From: Rhodospirillaceae bacterium
GTDB taxonomy: Bacteria > Pseudomonadota > Alphaproteobacteria > UBA8366 > Aestuariispiraceae
DNA length: 64,000 nucleotides
Direction of reading: 5' to 3'
Assembly (NCBI GenBank): GCA_002709955.1
Contig: PAQY01000002.1
Span: 418,448-482,447, forward strand
The first letter of the stretch is position 1, and every line of letters begins with the position of its first letter. The notes under the pieces were generated by a model, which was given only the letters and a program-made list of their open reading frames with translations, did not search any database and had not been told where the DNA came from. Position numbers and translations under genes: made by a program. Shown here in pieces: positions 18,606 to 30,082 of this stretch.

Positions 18606-19644
18606 CCTGTTTGAAGGCATTTGGTGGTCTGGCTATGTCTGGCCGACGCTGATCACGGTTCTTCTGATCCTGTGCATTATGATTCCGGTTATGCTGTCGG
18701 TTGCCTATCTGACGCTGGCAGAGCGCAAGGTCATCGGCTGGATGCAATTGCGCAAGGGCCCGAATGTGGTGGGACCCTTTGGCCTGTTACAGCCAATTGC
18801 GGATGCGTTAAAGCTGCTGATGAAGGAAACCATCATCCCGGCAGGGGCGAACCCAGTCCTGTTCCTGATTGCGCCGATGTTGACCTTTGTACTGGCACTG
18901 ATTGCCTGGGCGGTTATTCCGTTTGATGAAGGTATGGTCTTGGCGGATATCAATGTCGGGGTTCTGTATCTCTTCGCGATTTCATCGCTGGGCGTCTATG
19001 GCATCATTATCGCGGGTTGGGCATCGAACTCTAAATACGCCTTTCTCGGCGCGTTGCGTTCTGCGGCGCAGATGGTGTCTTACGAAGTCTCCATCGGGTT
19101 TGTAATCGTAACCGTGCTGATCTGTGTCGGTTCACTGAACCTCAGTGACATTGTGCGGTCCCAGGCCGGGGGCGGCTTCTGGAACTGGTATTTCCTGCCC
19201 CTGCTGCCGATGTTCGTGGTCTTCATCATTTCGGCCCTGGCGGAAACGAACCGTGCGCCGTTTGACTTGCCGGAAGCAGAAGCGGAGCTGGTTTCAGGCT
19301 ATAACGTCGAATATTCGGCAATGGCCTTTGCCCTGTTCTTCCTGGGTGAATATGCCAACATGATTTTGATGAGCGGGATGACCGTGGTTCTGTTCCTGGG
19401 GGGCTGGTTGCCGCCGGTGGATGCACAGCCCTTTACCTGGGTGCCGGGACCAATTTGGTTTGCGCTGAAGATCGCCTTTGTGCTGTTCATCTTCCTGTGG
19501 GTCCGCGCGACATTTCCGCGCTATCGATATGACCAATTGATGCGCCTGGGCTGGAAGGTTTTCCTGCCCCTGTCGCTGTTCTGGGTCGTTGCAACCGCCG
19601 GGTTCCTGGTCGCATTTGACCTGTTGCCCACTGGCACGAATTAA
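18598..19644 (+). CDS. nuoH: NADH-quinone oxidoreductase subunit H
   Basis: NuoH is the membrane subunit at the quinone entrance, linking the peripheral arm to the proton pumps. About eight hydrophobic segments can be seen. Conserved loops include [17 protein letters not shown] and [20 protein letters not shown]. The ATG at 18598 lies within the end of nuoG, giving 348 residues. Confidence 0.97.
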   Translation: MADLFEGIWWSGYVWPTLITVLLILCIMIPVMLSVAYLTLAERKVIGWMQLRKGPNVVGPFGLLQPIADALKLLMKETIIPAGANPVLFLIAPMLTFVLALIAWAVIPFDEGMVLADINVGVLYLFAISSLGVYGIIIAGWASNSKYAFLGALRSAAQMVSYEVSIGFVIVTVLICVGSLNLSDIVRSQAGGGFWNWYFLPLLPMFVVFIISALAETNRAPFDLPEAEAELVSGYNVEYSAMAFALFFLGEYANMILMSGMTVVLFLGGWLPPVDAQPFTWVPGPIWFALKIAFVLFIFLWVRATFPRYRYDQLMRLGWKVFLPLSLFWVVATAGFLVAFDLLPTGTN

Positions 19645-19663
19645 CGGAAAGGAGAGACGCTGG

Positions 19664-20152
19664 ATGGCAAGCCTCGACAGAACTGCCCGATCTTTCCTGC
19701 TGACGGAATTGCTCAGCGGTATGGCGCTGACACTCAAGATGATGTTCAGCCCTAAACACACGATCAATTATCCCTATGAAAAGGGGCCCTTGAGCCCCCG
19801 TTTCCGGGGAGAGCACGCCCTGCGCCGCTATCCCAATGGGGAAGAGCGCTGCATCGCGTGCAAACTGTGCGAGGCCGTATGCCCCGCCCAGGCGATCACG
19901 ATTGAGGCCGAACCGCGCGCTGATGGATCACGCCGGACGACTCGCTATGACATTGATATGACCAAATGTATCTATTGCGGCTATTGCCAGGAGGCCTGCC
20001 CGGTGGATGCAATTGTTGAAGGACCGAACTACGAATTTGCGACCGAAACCCGCGAAGAACTGTTCTATAACAAGGATAAGCTCCTTGCGAATGGCGAACG
20101 TTGGGAATCGGAGATCGCGGCTAACCTTGAATTGGACGCGCCTTACCGCTAA
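19664..20152 (+). CDS. nuoI: NADH-quinone oxidoreductase subunit I
   Basis: NuoI carries two [4Fe-4S] clusters (N6a and N6b) between NuoG and NuoB. The paired motifs [12 protein letters not shown] and [12 protein letters not shown] are intact. The ATG at 19664, preceded by GGAGAG, gives 162 residues, the normal alphaproteobacterial size. The upstream in-frame codons from 19589 lie in the end of nuoH. Confidence 0.98.
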   Translation: MASLDRTARSFLLTELLSGMALTLKMMFSPKHTINYPYEKGPLSPRFRGEHALRRYPNGEERCIACKLCEAVCPAQAITIEAEPRADGSRRTTRYDIDMTKCIYCGYCQEACPVDAIVEGPNYEFATETREELFYNKDKLLANGERWESEIAANLELDAPYR

Positions 20153-20201
20153 ACCGCTTGCGGAACAGCGCACCGATTGATTGAAACCGAGGGGGGAACC
20201 A

Positions 20202-20810
20202 ATGGCATTCGCCGGGTTCATGTTTTACATTTTTGCCGCGATCTGCGTGGCGTGTGCCGTGATGGTGATTACATCGCGCAACCCCGTGCATTCGGTCCTG
20301 TTCCTGATCCTGGCCTTCTTCAATGCGGCGGGATTGTTCGTGCTGATCGGGGCAGAGTTTCTGGCGATGATCCTTGTTGTCGTTTATGTCGGCGCGGTTG
20401 CGGTGCTGTTCCTGTTCGTTGTGATGATGCTGGACGTGAACTTTGTGGAATTGCGGCGCGGCGTTAAGAGATATGTTTATCTGGGCGCAACATTGGGCGG
20501 CATCCTGTTCCTGGAACTGGCGCTGGTGGCGACGTCCTGGACCCTGGGCCCGCAAATGTCTTCCATCACACTGGGCCCTGTTGTTGGCACGGTCAGCAAC
20601 ACGCGCAGTATCGGGCAGGTCATTTATACGGATTATGTCTATCTGTTTCAGGGGGCCAGCCTGATTCTGCTGGTCGCCATGGTGGGGGCGATTGTGCTGA
20701 CGCTGCGGTCGCGCGCCGGTGTTAAGAAACAGGTTATCGCCGATCAGGTGTCACGCTCTTCCAAGGACGAGCTGATTGTGGTCAAGGTCGACTCTGGCAG
20801 CGGCATCTAG
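20202..20810 (+). CDS. nuoJ: NADH-quinone oxidoreductase subunit J
   Basis: NuoJ is a membrane subunit with five predicted hydrophobic helices. The N-terminal segment SRNPVHSVLFLILAFFN and the following LIGAEFLAMILVVVYVGAVA are characteristic of the family. The start is the ATG at 20202 after GGGGGGAA; 202 residues. A polar tail of about 30 residues follows the last helix. Confidence 0.96.
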   Translation: MAFAGFMFYIFAAICVACAVMVITSRNPVHSVLFLILAFFNAAGLFVLIGAEFLAMILVVVYVGAVAVLFLFVVMMLDVNFVELRRGVKRYVYLGATLGGILFLELALVATSWTLGPQMSSITLGPVVGTVSNTRSIGQVIYTDYVYLFQGASLILLVAMVGAIVLTLRSRAGVKKQVIADQVSRSSKDELIVVKVDSGSGI

Positions 20811-20825
20811 CGGGGAGCGACGGAA

Positions 20826-21134
20826 ATGGAAATCGGACTTTCACATTATCTTGCCGTTGCGGCCGTGCTGTTCACATTGGGGCTGTTTGGCATCTTTTTG
20901 AACCGCCGTAATGTCATTGTTATCCTGATGTCGGTTGAATTGATGCTGTTGGCGGTGAATATCAATCTGGTCGCTTTCTCGGCCTTCCTGCAGGACCTGA
21001 CGGGTCAGATCTTTGCCATGTTCGTCTTGACCGTGGCGGCGGCAGAGGCCGCAATCGGTCTTGCCATCCTGGTCGTCTTCTATCGTAACCGCGCATCTAT
21101 CGCGGTTGACGATGTCAGCAACATGAAGGGTTAG
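20826..21134 (+). CDS. nuoK: NADH-quinone oxidoreductase subunit K
   Basis: NuoK is a small membrane subunit with three helices and two buried glutamates used in proton translocation. Here they are in VELMLLAVN and [11 protein letters not shown]. The length of 102 residues is standard. It lies between nuoJ and nuoL with gaps of 12-15 bases. Confidence 0.97.
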   Translation: MEIGLSHYLAVAAVLFTLGLFGIFLNRRNVIVILMSVELMLLAVNINLVAFSAFLQDLTGQIFAMFVLTVAAAEAAIGLAILVVFYRNRASIAVDDVSNMKG

Positions 21135-21146
21135 GGCGGTACTCCC

Positions 21147-23141
21147 ATGGAATCACTCATCGTATTTCTGCCGCTGATCGGGGCGTTGGTTGCTGGCTTT
21201 GCCGGGCGCGCCATTGGCGGGCATAAGGGGGATGTGTTCGCACAGATCGTCTCTTCCGGCCTGCTGGTGCTGTCGGCCATTCTGGCCTGGATCGTCTTTA
21301 TCAAGGTTGGCATTCTGGCAGAAGACCCGACAGGCAAGGCCTATACGGTGGAGTTGCTGCGTTGGGTGACGGTTGGGAATTTCTCCTTCGACTGGGCATT
21401 GCGCATTGATACGCTGACCTGCGTCATGCTGGTTGTGATCACCACGGTTTCGTCCCTGGTGCATATCTATTCCATCGGATACATGCATCATGATCCCAGC
21501 ATTCCGCGGTTCCAGGCCTATCTGAGCCTGTTTACCTTTATGATGCTGATGTTGGTGACGGCCGATAACCTGGTACAGATGTTCTTTGGCTGGGAAGGCG
21601 TTGGTCTGGCATCCTATCTATTGATCGGGTTCTGGTACAAAAAGCCTTCCGCCAATGCGGCGGCGATCAAGGCCTTTGTCGTCAACCGCGTCGGGGATTT
21701 TGGGTTTGCCCTTGGCATTTTCGGTGTGTTCGTCCTGACCGGATCTGTGTCTTTTGACAGTGTTTTCAATGCGATCCCAGGCATTGTTGGGGATGGTGGC
21801 GCTGCAACCAACTTCAATTTCCTGTGGTTCACGCTGACCGGACAGGAAGCGGTGACTGCAGTCTGTCTGTTGCTGTTCATGGGCGCGATGGGGAAATCGG
21901 CGCAATTGGGCCTGCATACCTGGCTGCCCGACGCGATGGAGGGGCCAACACCCGTTTCCGCGTTGATCCATGCCGCGACCATGGTGACGGCTGGCGTCTT
22001 CATGGTGTGCCGTCTGTCGCCAATTTTTGAATATTCCGAAACCGCCTTGATGGTCGTAACTTTTGTCGGGGCCTCAACAGCGTTCTTTGCGGCGACAATC
22101 GGACTGACCCAAAATGATATCAAACGGGTGATTGCCTATTCCACCTGTTCTCAGCTTGGCTATATGTTCTTTGCCGCAGGTGTTTCGGCATATCCCGCCG
22201 CGATGTTCCATCTGTTCACGCATGCTTTCTTCAAGGCGCTGTTGTTCTTGGGGGCCGGTGCAGTGATCCATGCCGTCTCGGACGAGCAGGATATGCGCAA
22301 AATGGGTGGCCTTGCCCCCTATATCAAAAAGACCATGCTGATGATGTGGATTGGCTCCCTGGCCCTGACAGGGATCGGCATTCCGGGTACATCCATTGGC
22401 TTTGCGGGATTCTTTTCCAAGGATGTTATCCTGGAAAGCGCCTATGCCGCTGAAACCGGGATCGGGCGCTATGCCTTCTGGTTGGGCGTTGCGGCGGCCA
22501 TCATGACGGCCTTTTATTCTTGGCGCCTGTTGTGGATGACATTCCATACCCCAGCGCGCGGGGACGAGAAGGTTATGGCCCATGTCCATGAATCGCCCAA
22601 TGTCATGCTGGTACCGCTATACGTTCTGGCGATTGGGGCTGTCTTTGCGGGCGTTATCTTTGCACCCTATTTCACGGGTCATCATTTCCAGCAGTTCTGG
22701 GGGGATTCGATCCTGATCCTTGAAAGCCATACGGCACTGGAAAATGCCCATCATGTTCCGTTCTGGGTAAAGGCTACTCCGTTGGTGGTCGGCCTGATCG
22801 GGATATTCGGCGCGATCTGGGTGTATCGTGGCGGTCTGGAGCGCGGCAAATCCATTGGTCGTTTCTGGGGCCCGTTCTATCAGTTCTCGCTTAACAAATG
22901 GTACTTTGATGAATTGTACGACTTCCTTTTCGTTCGGCCCAGTTTCGCCCTTGGGCGGCTGTTCTGGAAACGGGGGGATGGCGACGTCATCGATGGCCTG
23001 GGGCCGGATGGCGTGGCCAAAAGTACGTCAAACCTCGCCGGGCGGATCAGCCTGCTGCAAAGCGGTTATCTGTACCATTACGCATTCGCCATGTTGATCG
23101 GTGTTGTTGTGCTGATCAGCTTCTATTTGTTGGCTCACTAA
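21147..23141 (+). CDS. nuoL: NADH-quinone oxidoreductase subunit L
   Basis: NuoL is the most distal antiporter-like proton pump of complex I, with a long lateral helix. The 664-residue product has about 16 hydrophobic segments. Landmarks are [18 protein letters not shown] (functional Glu), [20 protein letters not shown] and [12 protein letters not shown] near the end of the core. It fits the family in length and order. Confidence 0.97.
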   Translation: MESLIVFLPLIGALVAGFAGRAIGGHKGDVFAQIVSSGLLVLSAILAWIVFIKVGILAEDPTGKAYTVELLRWVTVGNFSFDWALRIDTLTCVMLVVITTVSSLVHIYSIGYMHHDPSIPRFQAYLSLFTFMMLMLVTADNLVQMFFGWEGVGLASYLLIGFWYKKPSANAAAIKAFVVNRVGDFGFALGIFGVFVLTGSVSFDSVFNAIPGIVGDGGAATNFNFLWFTLTGQEAVTAVCLLLFMGAMGKSAQLGLHTWLPDAMEGPTPVSALIHAATMVTAGVFMVCRLSPIFEYSETALMVVTFVGASTAFFAATIGLTQNDIKRVIAYSTCSQLGYMFFAAGVSAYPAAMFHLFTHAFFKALLFLGAGAVIHAVSDEQDMRKMGGLAPYIKKTMLMMWIGSLALTGIGIPGTSIGFAGFFSKDVILESAYAAETGIGRYAFWLGVAAAIMTAFYSWRLLWMTFHTPARGDEKVMAHVHESPNVMLVPLYVLAIGAVFAGVIFAPYFTGHHFQQFWGDSILILESHTALENAHHVPFWVKATPLVVGLIGIFGAIWVYRGGLERGKSIGRFWGPFYQFSLNKWYFDELYDFLFVRPSFALGRLFWKRGDGDVIDGLGPDGVAKSTSNLAGRISLLQSGYLYHYAFAMLIGVVVLISFYLLAH

Positions 23142-23169
23142 GGCCGTCGGGAAGGGACCGAACCTCAAA

Positions 23170-24702
23170 ATGTCGGAAGCCTCGTTTCCTCTTCTCAGTT
23201 TGACGACATTCGCTCCTTTGGTTGGGGCGCTGTTTGTCATGATCATCCGTGGAACGCCCGAAGAAGTGGCGCGCAATGCCCGATGGGTGGCGTTTGTCGC
23301 CTCGGTGACGACCTTCCTATTGTCCTTGCTGGTGCTGGCTAATTTTGACGGTTCCTCAGCTGATTTCCAGCTGGTTGAATATCAGCCCTGGCTGGAATCG
23401 GTCGGGATTGGCTATAAGATGGGTGTGGACGGGATTTCGATCTGGTTCGTTCTGTTGTCCACCCTGTTGTCGCCCCTGTGTATCCTGGCAAGCTGGCGCT
23501 CCATCAAGGTGCGGGTGCGCGAATATATGATCGCCTTCCTGGTTCTGGAAACCATGATGGTTGGCATGTTCTGCGCCCTGGATATGCTGTTGTTCTACAT
23601 CTTCTTTGAAGGTGTGCTGTTGCCGATGTTCCTGATCATCGGTGTCTGGGGCGGTGGCCGCCGGATTTATGCGGCGTTTAAGTTCTTCCTGTACACGCTG
23701 CTGGGATCCATCCTGATGCTGGTGGCGATCATCGCGATGTATTACAGCGCAGGCGGTACGACCGATATTCCAACATTGATGACAACAGTGTTCCCGCGCG
23801 ATCTGCAAATGATCCTGTGGCTGGCCTTCTTCGCAAGTTTTGCCGTGAAGGTGCCGATGTGGCCGGTTCATACCTGGTTGCCCGACGCCCACGTAGAAGC
23901 GCCAACTGCGGGCTCGGTCATTCTGGCAGGGGTGCTGTTGAAGATGGGGGGCTATGGCTTCCTGCGCTTCTCTATCCCGATGATGCCTCTGGCGTCTGAA
24001 GCCTATGCGCCGCTGGTCTTTACGCTGTCTTGTGTTGCGGTTGTCTATACTTCTTTGGTCGCCCTGGTGCAGGAGGATATGAAGAAATTGATCGCCTATT
24101 CCTCCATCGCGCATATGGGCTTTGTGACGGCGGCGATATTCTCCATGAACGAAACCGCGATTGCGGGATCGATTATTCAGATGTTGAGCCATGGTCTGGT
24201 CTCAGGTGCCTTGTTCCTGTGTGTGGGCGTGGTTTATGACCGGCTGCACACCCGCGAGATTTCCCGCTATGGCGGGCTGGCGACCAATATGCCGCGCTAT
24301 GCCCTGGTATTCATGCTGTTCACCATGGCCTCAGTCGGTCTTCCCGGCACCAGCGGCTTTGTGGGTGAATTCCTGATCCTGTATGGCGCGTTTGAGCATA
24401 ACACCTATGTCGCGGCCTTCCTGGCGACGGGGATGATCCTGGGGGCGGCCTATATGTTGTATCTGTATCGCCGGGTCGTCTTTGGGGCGCTGACGAAGGA
24501 TGATGTCAAAGGCATGTTGGATATGAGCCCGCGCGAAATCGCGATCTTTGTTCCGCTGATCATTCTGACCCTGTGGATGGGGATATACCCATCGACCTTC
24601 CTGGATCCGATTGAGGTGTCAGTGACGAATTTGGTGGAAAATTATGATGCGGCACTGGCCGCGGCCCAATCGGGTGCCGCGCTGGTCACCGGTAACCAAT
24701 AG
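23170..24702 (+). CDS. nuoM: NADH-quinone oxidoreductase subunit M
   Basis: NuoM is the second antiporter-like pump. The 510-residue product has about 14 hydrophobic segments. [17 protein letters not shown] carries the functional glutamate, [20 protein letters not shown] the channel lysine region, and [10 protein letters not shown] is conserved. It follows nuoL in the usual order. Confidence 0.97.
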   Translation: MSEASFPLLSLTTFAPLVGALFVMIIRGTPEEVARNARWVAFVASVTTFLLSLLVLANFDGSSADFQLVEYQPWLESVGIGYKMGVDGISIWFVLLSTLLSPLCILASWRSIKVRVREYMIAFLVLETMMVGMFCALDMLLFYIFFEGVLLPMFLIIGVWGGGRRIYAAFKFFLYTLLGSILMLVAIIAMYYSAGGTTDIPTLMTTVFPRDLQMILWLAFFASFAVKVPMWPVHTWLPDAHVEAPTAGSVILAGVLLKMGGYGFLRFSIPMMPLASEAYAPLVFTLSCVAVVYTSLVALVQEDMKKLIAYSSIAHMGFVTAAIFSMNETAIAGSIIQMLSHGLVSGALFLCVGVVYDRLHTREISRYGGLATNMPRYALVFMLFTMASVGLPGTSGFVGEFLILYGAFEHNTYVAAFLATGMILGAAYMLYLYRRVVFGALTKDDVKGMLDMSPREIAIFVPLIILTLWMGIYPSTFLDPIEVSVTNLVENYDAALAAAQSGAALVTGNQ

Positions 24703-24722
24703 AAAGAGGGGGGAGACCTAGT

Positions 24723-26171
24723 ATGTTCGAAACCTCCGCATTCGCACCGGCCCTACCGGAAATTGCTTTGGCCGCCAGCGTGATGGCACTGATGATGGTT
24801 GGCGTGTTTTCTGATGCCAAAAAAGCCCTGGCCCGTGTTTCCTTTCTGGCGATCCTGGTGCTGGTGGGCACGGCCGTATTGGTGGTCATAACCGGGACGG
24901 ACAATCGTGTCGGCTTTGGCGGATTGTTCATTGTCGACAGTTTCGCCGTCTATATGAAACTTCTTGTGTTGATCGCAGCCCTGTGTGGTTTGGTGATGAG
25001 CGATCGCTATATCCGGCGTGAGGGCATGGCGCGGTTTGAATATCCGATCCTGCTGTGTTTTGCGACCCTGGGCATGCTGATGATGATTTCAGCAAATGAC
25101 CTGATGTCGCTGTATATCGGCCTGGAATTGCAGAGCCTGTCGCTGTATGTCGTGGCCGCTTTTCAGCGCGACCAGTTGCGATCGACAGAGGCTGGATTGA
25201 AGTATTTCGTGCTGGGTGCCTTAAGTTCCGGCCTGTTGCTGTATGGCTGTTCGCTGATCTATGGCTTTGCTGGTACCACCAGTTTCACTGCGTTGGCTCA
25301 GGAAATGGCCAATATGGATGCCGCACCGACGGGCCTGATCGTTGGTCTGGTCTTCCTGTCGGCCGGGCTGGCTTTCAAAATCTCGGCAGTTCCTTTTCAT
25401 ATGTGGACGCCAGACGTTTATGAAGGTGCCCCGACATCCGTGACCGCCTTTTTCGCCGTTGCCCCCAAGATCGCGGCGATGGCGCTTATTCTGCGCGTCA
25501 TGCTGGGCCCGTTTGGGGATCTGATCGCGGAATGGCAACAGATCATCTGGATGATTTCCGTCGCCTCCATGATTCTTGGGGCATTTGCCGCCATCGCACA
25601 GACCAATATCAAGCGTCTGATGGCCTATTCCTCCATCGGTCATGTCGGCTATGCCCTGATGGGCCTGGCGGCGGGGACCGAGGCCGGGGCAGGGGCTGTC
25701 ATGATGTATATGGCGATTTATCTGGCGATGAATGTCGGAACCTTCGCCATTATCCTGTCGATGAAGGTCAAGGACAGGATGGTTGAAAATATCTCTGATC
25801 TGGCCGGTCTGTCGAAGACACGCCCGGGCATGGCACTGGCGCTGATGATCTTCATGTTCTCCATGGCAGGCATTCCGCCGCTGGCCGGGTTCTTTGGGAA
25901 GTTCTTTGTCTTCAGTGCGGCAATTGACGCGGGATTGATCTATCTGGTGGTCATCGGGGCCGTAACCAGCGTGGTCAGCGCCTTCTATTACCTGCGCATC
26001 ATCAAGGTCATGTATTTTGATGAGGCGGATGAAACGCTGGATGCGATGGAAGGGCGCGCGATGAAGGGGATATTGCTGGTATCGTCTCTGGCAATCCTGG
26101 TCTTTATCCTGTTGCCCCAGACCCTGGCGGACTATGCAGCCTATGCCGCGACATCCCTGTTTGCCGGTTGA
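24723..26171 (+). CDS. nuoN: NADH-quinone oxidoreductase subunit N
   Basis: NuoN is the third antiporter-like pump and the last complex I subunit of the cluster. Family segments include [17 protein letters not shown] (Glu), [20 protein letters not shown] (channel region) and [11 protein letters not shown]. The product has 482 residues. The gene is followed within 40 bases by birA, so the operon probably continues. Confidence 0.97.
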   Translation: MFETSAFAPALPEIALAASVMALMMVGVFSDAKKALARVSFLAILVLVGTAVLVVITGTDNRVGFGGLFIVDSFAVYMKLLVLIAALCGLVMSDRYIRREGMARFEYPILLCFATLGMLMMISANDLMSLYIGLELQSLSLYVVAAFQRDQLRSTEAGLKYFVLGALSSGLLLYGCSLIYGFAGTTSFTALAQEMANMDAAPTGLIVGLVFLSAGLAFKISAVPFHMWTPDVYEGAPTSVTAFFAVAPKIAAMALILRVMLGPFGDLIAEWQQIIWMISVASMILGAFAAIAQTNIKRLMAYSSIGHVGYALMGLAAGTEAGAGAVMMYMAIYLAMNVGTFAIILSMKVKDRMVENISDLAGLSKTRPGMALALMIFMFSMAGIPPLAGFFGKFFVFSAAIDAGLIYLVVIGAVTSVVSAFYYLRIIKVMYFDEADETLDAMEGRAMKGILLVSSLAILVFILLPQTLADYAAYAATSLFAG

Positions 26172-26207
26172 TCCAGCGCCCGTGCCATACGCCAATGCAA
26201 TACGCCA

Positions 26208-26939
26208 GTGATTGAAACAACGCTCTATCCACCCGGTTGGTCCGTTCAGCGGTTCCAGGAGGTTGGGTCGACGATGGATATCGCGCGGGATCTGGCCGAC
26301 CATGATGCCCCGGACAGAACCGTTGTCCGGGCAGATATTCAGACCGGCGGTCGTGGGCGATATGGCCGCCAATGGGTATCAGAGGCTGGCAATCTGTATA
26401 TGACATTGCTGCTGAGGGAGGACCGGCCCCTGGCAGATTGTGCACAGCTTTCCTTTGCTGCCGCACTTGCGCTTTATGATGCGATTGGCCTGCCTGATGT
26501 TGCGTTGAAATGGCCCAATGACGTCCTGATCGGGGGTAAGAAGACGGCAGGTATTCTGCTGGAAGCAGGCGGCCCCGCCACAGCCCCGTGGATATTGATT
26601 GGCATGGGGGTCAATGTGGCCCACCATCCACCGGATGCGCCCTATCCTGCGACGCATCTGGCGCAAGAGGCCTATGCCCATGAAATCGATACACTGTGCC
26701 GCAGTGTGCTGGAAGGAATCGACCGATGGCGCGGAATTTGGCATAAGCAGGGTGCCCCATCGATTCACGCCGCCTGGCTGGACAAAGCTCATGGGCGTGG
26801 TCAGGACATTCGCGTCCGCCTGTCATCAAAAGAAATTGTTGGGCGGTTTGAGACATTGGACGCAGATGGCGCATTGGTCGTTCTGGATAAGGCGGGCACG
26901 CGACATAGAATTTCTGCCGGTGATGTATTTTTTGCGTGA
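26208..26939 (+). CDS. birA: biotin--[acetyl-CoA carboxylase] ligase, monofunctional
   Basis: This enzyme activates biotin with ATP and attaches it to carboxylase carrier proteins. The biotinyl-AMP loop GGRGRYGRQW lies at residues 48-57, and LKWPNDVLIGGKKTAGIL carries the catalytic lysine region. The C-terminal SH3-like domain is present. With 243 residues it lacks the N-terminal winged helix of E. coli BirA, so it should not act as a repressor. The start is the GTG at 26208. birA after nuoN is a conserved alphaproteobacterial arrangement. Confidence 0.93.
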   Translation: MIETTLYPPGWSVQRFQEVGSTMDIARDLADHDAPDRTVVRADIQTGGRGRYGRQWVSEAGNLYMTLLLREDRPLADCAQLSFAAALALYDAIGLPDVALKWPNDVLIGGKKTAGILLEAGGPATAPWILIGMGVNVAHHPPDAPYPATHLAQEAYAHEIDTLCRSVLEGIDRWRGIWHKQGAPSIHAAWLDKAHGRGQDIRVRLSSKEIVGRFETLDADGALVVLDKAGTRHRISAGDVFFA

Positions 26940-26957
26940 TCTTGAAGGATGAAGTGA

Positions 26958-27734
26958 ATGCTGCTTGCAATTGACTCCGGCAATACAAATGTCGTCTTCG
27001 GCGTGTTTGATGGGACGGATTTTGTAAAAGCCTTTCGCTGCGCCAATGATCCGAAGCGCACCGCAGACGAGTATATCGTCTGGCTGAGTGAATTGATGAA
27101 ATTAAACGGGCTGGATCACACCAAAATCACCGGGACCGTGATTGGGTCGGTGGTGCCGGAAACGGAATTCAATCTGGTCAGCCTGTGCCGGCGTTATTTC
27201 GATGGGGAGCCAATTGTTATTGGTGAACCCGGTGTGGAATTAGGAATTCAGGTTTTAATCGACCGGCCGGAACAGGCCGGGGCAGACCGCCTGGTGAATG
27301 CGGTAGAAGCGCATCGGACCTATGGCGGGCCTTTGATTTGTATCGATTTTGGCACGGCCACAACATTTGATGTGGTGGACGGAGATGGAAATTATCGCGG
27401 CGGTGTGATTTCACCAGGGATACGCTTGTCATTGGAGGCCTTGTATCTGGCCTCCGCCAAGTTGCCCCTTGTGGAAGTTGCGCCGTCAAAGACAGTGATC
27501 GGAAAATCCACGGTGCATGCCATGCAATCGGGTATTTTCTGGGGCTATGTCAGTATGATTGAAGGCATGGTGGACCGAATCCGCCGTGAATATGGAGAAG
27601 ATATGAAAGTTATTGGTACCGGTGGATTGGCGGAGCTTTTCGCCGAACGCACGGATGTTATTGAACATACGGACAGATCCCTGACCTTGCGTGGGCTCGT
27701 TGAAATCTATCAGCGGAACGGGGGTATTGTATGA
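26958..27734 (+). CDS. coaX: type III pantothenate kinase
   Basis: CoaX phosphorylates pantothenate in the first step of coenzyme A synthesis. The N-terminal phosphate-binding motif DSGNTN (residues 6-11), the pantothenate-site segment PEQAGADRLVNA and the second phosphate motif DFGTATTFDVV are all present. The length of 258 residues is normal. Its stop overlaps the rnj start by four bases. Confidence 0.96.
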   Translation: MLLAIDSGNTNVVFGVFDGTDFVKAFRCANDPKRTADEYIVWLSELMKLNGLDHTKITGTVIGSVVPETEFNLVSLCRRYFDGEPIVIGEPGVELGIQVLIDRPEQAGADRLVNAVEAHRTYGGPLICIDFGTATTFDVVDGDGNYRGGVISPGIRLSLEALYLASAKLPLVEVAPSKTVIGKSTVHAMQSGIFWGYVSMIEGMVDRIRREYGEDMKVIGTGGLAELFAERTDVIEHTDRSLTLRGLVEIYQRNGGIV

Positions 27735-29407
27735 GCACCCCTGGTTTCCGCGACACAGACACACCCGGTCCTGATGAGTTCCTATTCCTGCCGCTGGGCG
27801 GCACGGGCGAGATCGGGATGAACCTGAACCTGTATGGCCATGACGAAAAATGGTTGATGGTGGATTGTGGCATCACCTTTGGGGATGAACGCACCCCTGG
27901 CATTGATGTGATCATGCCCGACCCGGCCTTTATTGAGGAACGTATCGAAGATTTGTGCGGGCTTGTCCTGACCCATGCGCATGAGGATCATCTGGGCGCG
28001 GTACAGTATCTGTGGCCCAAATTGAAATGCCCGATCTATGCGACACCTTTTACGGCAGCGGTTCTGCGCCGGAAATTGTCAGAAGTTGATTTTGGCCGAA
28101 AGGTCCAAATCATTGAGGTACCGATGTCGGGTACCTTTGACGTTGGCCCGTTCAATATTGAACTGATCACGCTGACCCATTCCATTCCAGAACCCAATGC
28201 TTTAGCGATCCGGACATCGGCAGGGGTCGTTCTGCATACGGGGGATTGGAAGCTGGACCCTGATCCCCAGGTTGGCCCGACGACGGATGAGGCCCGCTTG
28301 ATCGCCATCGGGGAAGAAGGCGTGATGGCCATGGTCTGTGATTCGACCAATTCCCTGAATTCCGGACGCAGCGGATCCGAAGGCGATGTACGCAAGAACC
28401 TGGCGGATGTGGTGCGTGACTGCCAGGGCGGTGTTGCGATTGCCTGTTTTGCGTCCAATGTTGCGCGCCTGGAAAGTGCAGCCAAGGCAGCGATTGCCTG
28501 TGGCCGTCAACCGGCTTTGGCCGGTCGGTCCTTGTGGCGCATGAATGAATGTGCCCGCGAATGTGGCTATTTACAGGATTTACCGCCGTTCCTGAATGAT
28601 GAGGCCGCGTCCCGCCTGCCTGCGGAAAAGGTCCTGTGGATTTGTACCGGCAGTCAGGGGGAGCCCCGCGCTGCGCTGGCCCGCATCGCCCGGGGTGACC
28701 ATCAGAATATCAAGCTGGGGCAGGGGGATACGGTAATATTCTCCAGCCGTGAGATACCGGGCAATGAGGTATCGATTGGCGAATTGCAGAATTCTCTGAC
28801 CGAACTGGGCTGCACAATCATCACCGCCAATGACGCGGAAATTCATGCATCGGGTCACCCAAACCGTGATGAACTGGCCGATATGTATTCCTGGATCCGC
28901 CCCCAGGTGGCCGTCCCGGTCCATGGGGAACATCGGCATTTATTGGCCCATGCACGGTTGGCAGAAAGCTGTCAGGTGCCCCATGGCATCGTCGCCCAGA
29001 ACGGAATGCTGATGAGCCTGACCAATAACGGTGCGGAAGTGATCGATCAGGTCTATTCCGGACGTCTGGCGGTGGATGGCGATCGCCTAATTCCCATGGA
29101 TCACGGATCGATTCGCCAGCGCAAGCGGTTGGCCCAGAATGGGGCTGCCGTGGTTTCTATCGCCCTGGACAAGTCCGGTCGACTGGCAGACGAGGCACAA
29201 TTGACCCTGGCTGGCTTGTTGGATTCCGACGGGCCGGAATGGGATGACTTGCTGGATCTGGCGGAAGAGACGGTCGAGAATCTGTCAAAGGCCCAGTTGA
29301 AAGATGACGATCAGGTCGTGGAAGCCGTGCGGATTGCTATTCGTCGCAAGCTGCAGGTCATGACACGTCGTCGCCCTCAGGTGGATGTACATTTATTAAG
29401 AGTTTGA
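27731..29407 (+). CDS. rnj: ribonuclease J
   Basis: RNase J is a metallo-beta-lactamase-fold ribonuclease with 5'-exo and endonuclease activity, involved in rRNA processing and mRNA turnover. The zinc motif HAHEDH occupies residues 82-87, and downstream conserved histidines lie in SIPEPNAL, IHASGHPNRDEL and PVHGEHRHL. The beta-CASP and C-terminal domains follow. The length of 558 residues is normal. Translational coupling with coaX is likely. Confidence 0.96.
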   Translation: MSTPGFRDTDTPGPDEFLFLPLGGTGEIGMNLNLYGHDEKWLMVDCGITFGDERTPGIDVIMPDPAFIEERIEDLCGLVLTHAHEDHLGAVQYLWPKLKCPIYATPFTAAVLRRKLSEVDFGRKVQIIEVPMSGTFDVGPFNIELITLTHSIPEPNALAIRTSAGVVLHTGDWKLDPDPQVGPTTDEARLIAIGEEGVMAMVCDSTNSLNSGRSGSEGDVRKNLADVVRDCQGGVAIACFASNVARLESAAKAAIACGRQPALAGRSLWRMNECARECGYLQDLPPFLNDEAASRLPAEKVLWICTGSQGEPRAALARIARGDHQNIKLGQGDTVIFSSREIPGNEVSIGELQNSLTELGCTIITANDAEIHASGHPNRDELADMYSWIRPQVAVPVHGEHRHLLAHARLAESCQVPHGIVAQNGMLMSLTNNGAEVIDQVYSGRLAVDGDRLIPMDHGSIRQRKRLAQNGAAVVSIALDKSGRLADEAQLTLAGLLDSDGPEWDDLLDLAEETVENLSKAQLKDDDQVVEAVRIAIRRKLQVMTRRRPQVDVHLLRV

Positions 29408-29430
29408 ATGGATTAGACGGGAGAGTTGTG

Positions 29431-29835
29431 ATGATTGGTAAGCTTAATCATGTCGCTATTGTGGTGCCGGACCTGGCCGCGGCCAGTGCGGTGTATCGCG
29501 ATACATTGGGCGGCGATGTTTCCGATCCTCATGACCTGCCGGAACATGGAGTAACGACGGTTTTCGTCAATTTGCCCAATACCAAGATTGAGCTTTTACA
29601 CCCCTTTGGGGATGATTCGCCCATCGCAAAGTTCCTGCAAAGCAATCCATCCGGTGGCATGCATCACATTTGTTACGAGGTCGACAATATCATCGCCGCC
29701 CGCGACAAGTTGCTGGCGGATGGGGCGCGCGTGCTGGGCAGTGGAGAGCCGAAGATCGGGGCCCATGGCAAGCCGGTCTTGTTCCTGCATCCCAAGGACT
29801 TCTGTGGCACATTGGTGGAACTGGAACAGGTATAA
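29431..29835 (+). CDS. mce: methylmalonyl-CoA epimerase
   Basis: This VOC-fold enzyme interconverts the two methylmalonyl-CoA epimers in the propionate pathway. LNHVAIVVPDL starts the first beta-alpha repeat, HHICYEVDNI the second, and the end KDFCGTLVELEQV carries the metal-binding glutamate. The frame opens at 29404, but the ATG at 29431, five bases after GGGAGAG, gives the usual 134 residues. It belongs to the tail of the nuo-birA-coaX-rnj block. Confidence 0.94.
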   Translation: MIGKLNHVAIVVPDLAAASAVYRDTLGGDVSDPHDLPEHGVTTVFVNLPNTKIELLHPFGDDSPIAKFLQSNPSGGMHHICYEVDNIIAARDKLLADGARVLGSGEPKIGAHGKPVLFLHPKDFCGTLVELEQV

Positions 29836-29846
29836 AGGTCACGGCT

Positions 29847-30077
29847 ATGAGCATCGCATCCTTTATCGTCGTTTATATCATTGCATGGTGGCTGGTTTTT
29901 TTCATCGTGCTGCCTTTCGGTGTTCAGCGGGATGAAAGCCCGACAGAAGGGCATGATGTCGGCGCACCGCTTAAACATATGATCGGCAAGAAGGCACTGT
30001 GGTCCACCCTGGCAGCCTTCGTTATCCTGTTTGCCTATTGGGTGGCAGCTGATGTGTTGAACGTTCATCTGGTGTAG
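29847..30077 (+). CDS. DUF1467 family small membrane protein
   Basis: The 76-residue product has two hydrophobic helices, one at the N-terminus (FIVVYIIAWWLVFFIVLPFGV) and one near the C-terminus, joined by a polar loop. Such DUF1467 proteins are found right after mce in many alphaproteobacteria, and their function is unknown. The ATG at 29847 lies 11 bases after the mce stop. The conserved WWLVFF...LPFG...E pattern supports the assignment. Confidence 0.85.
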   Translation: MSIASFIVVYIIAWWLVFFIVLPFGVQRDESPTEGHDVGAPLKHMIGKKALWSTLAAFVILFAYWVAADVLNVHLV

Positions 30078-30082
30078 GGGCG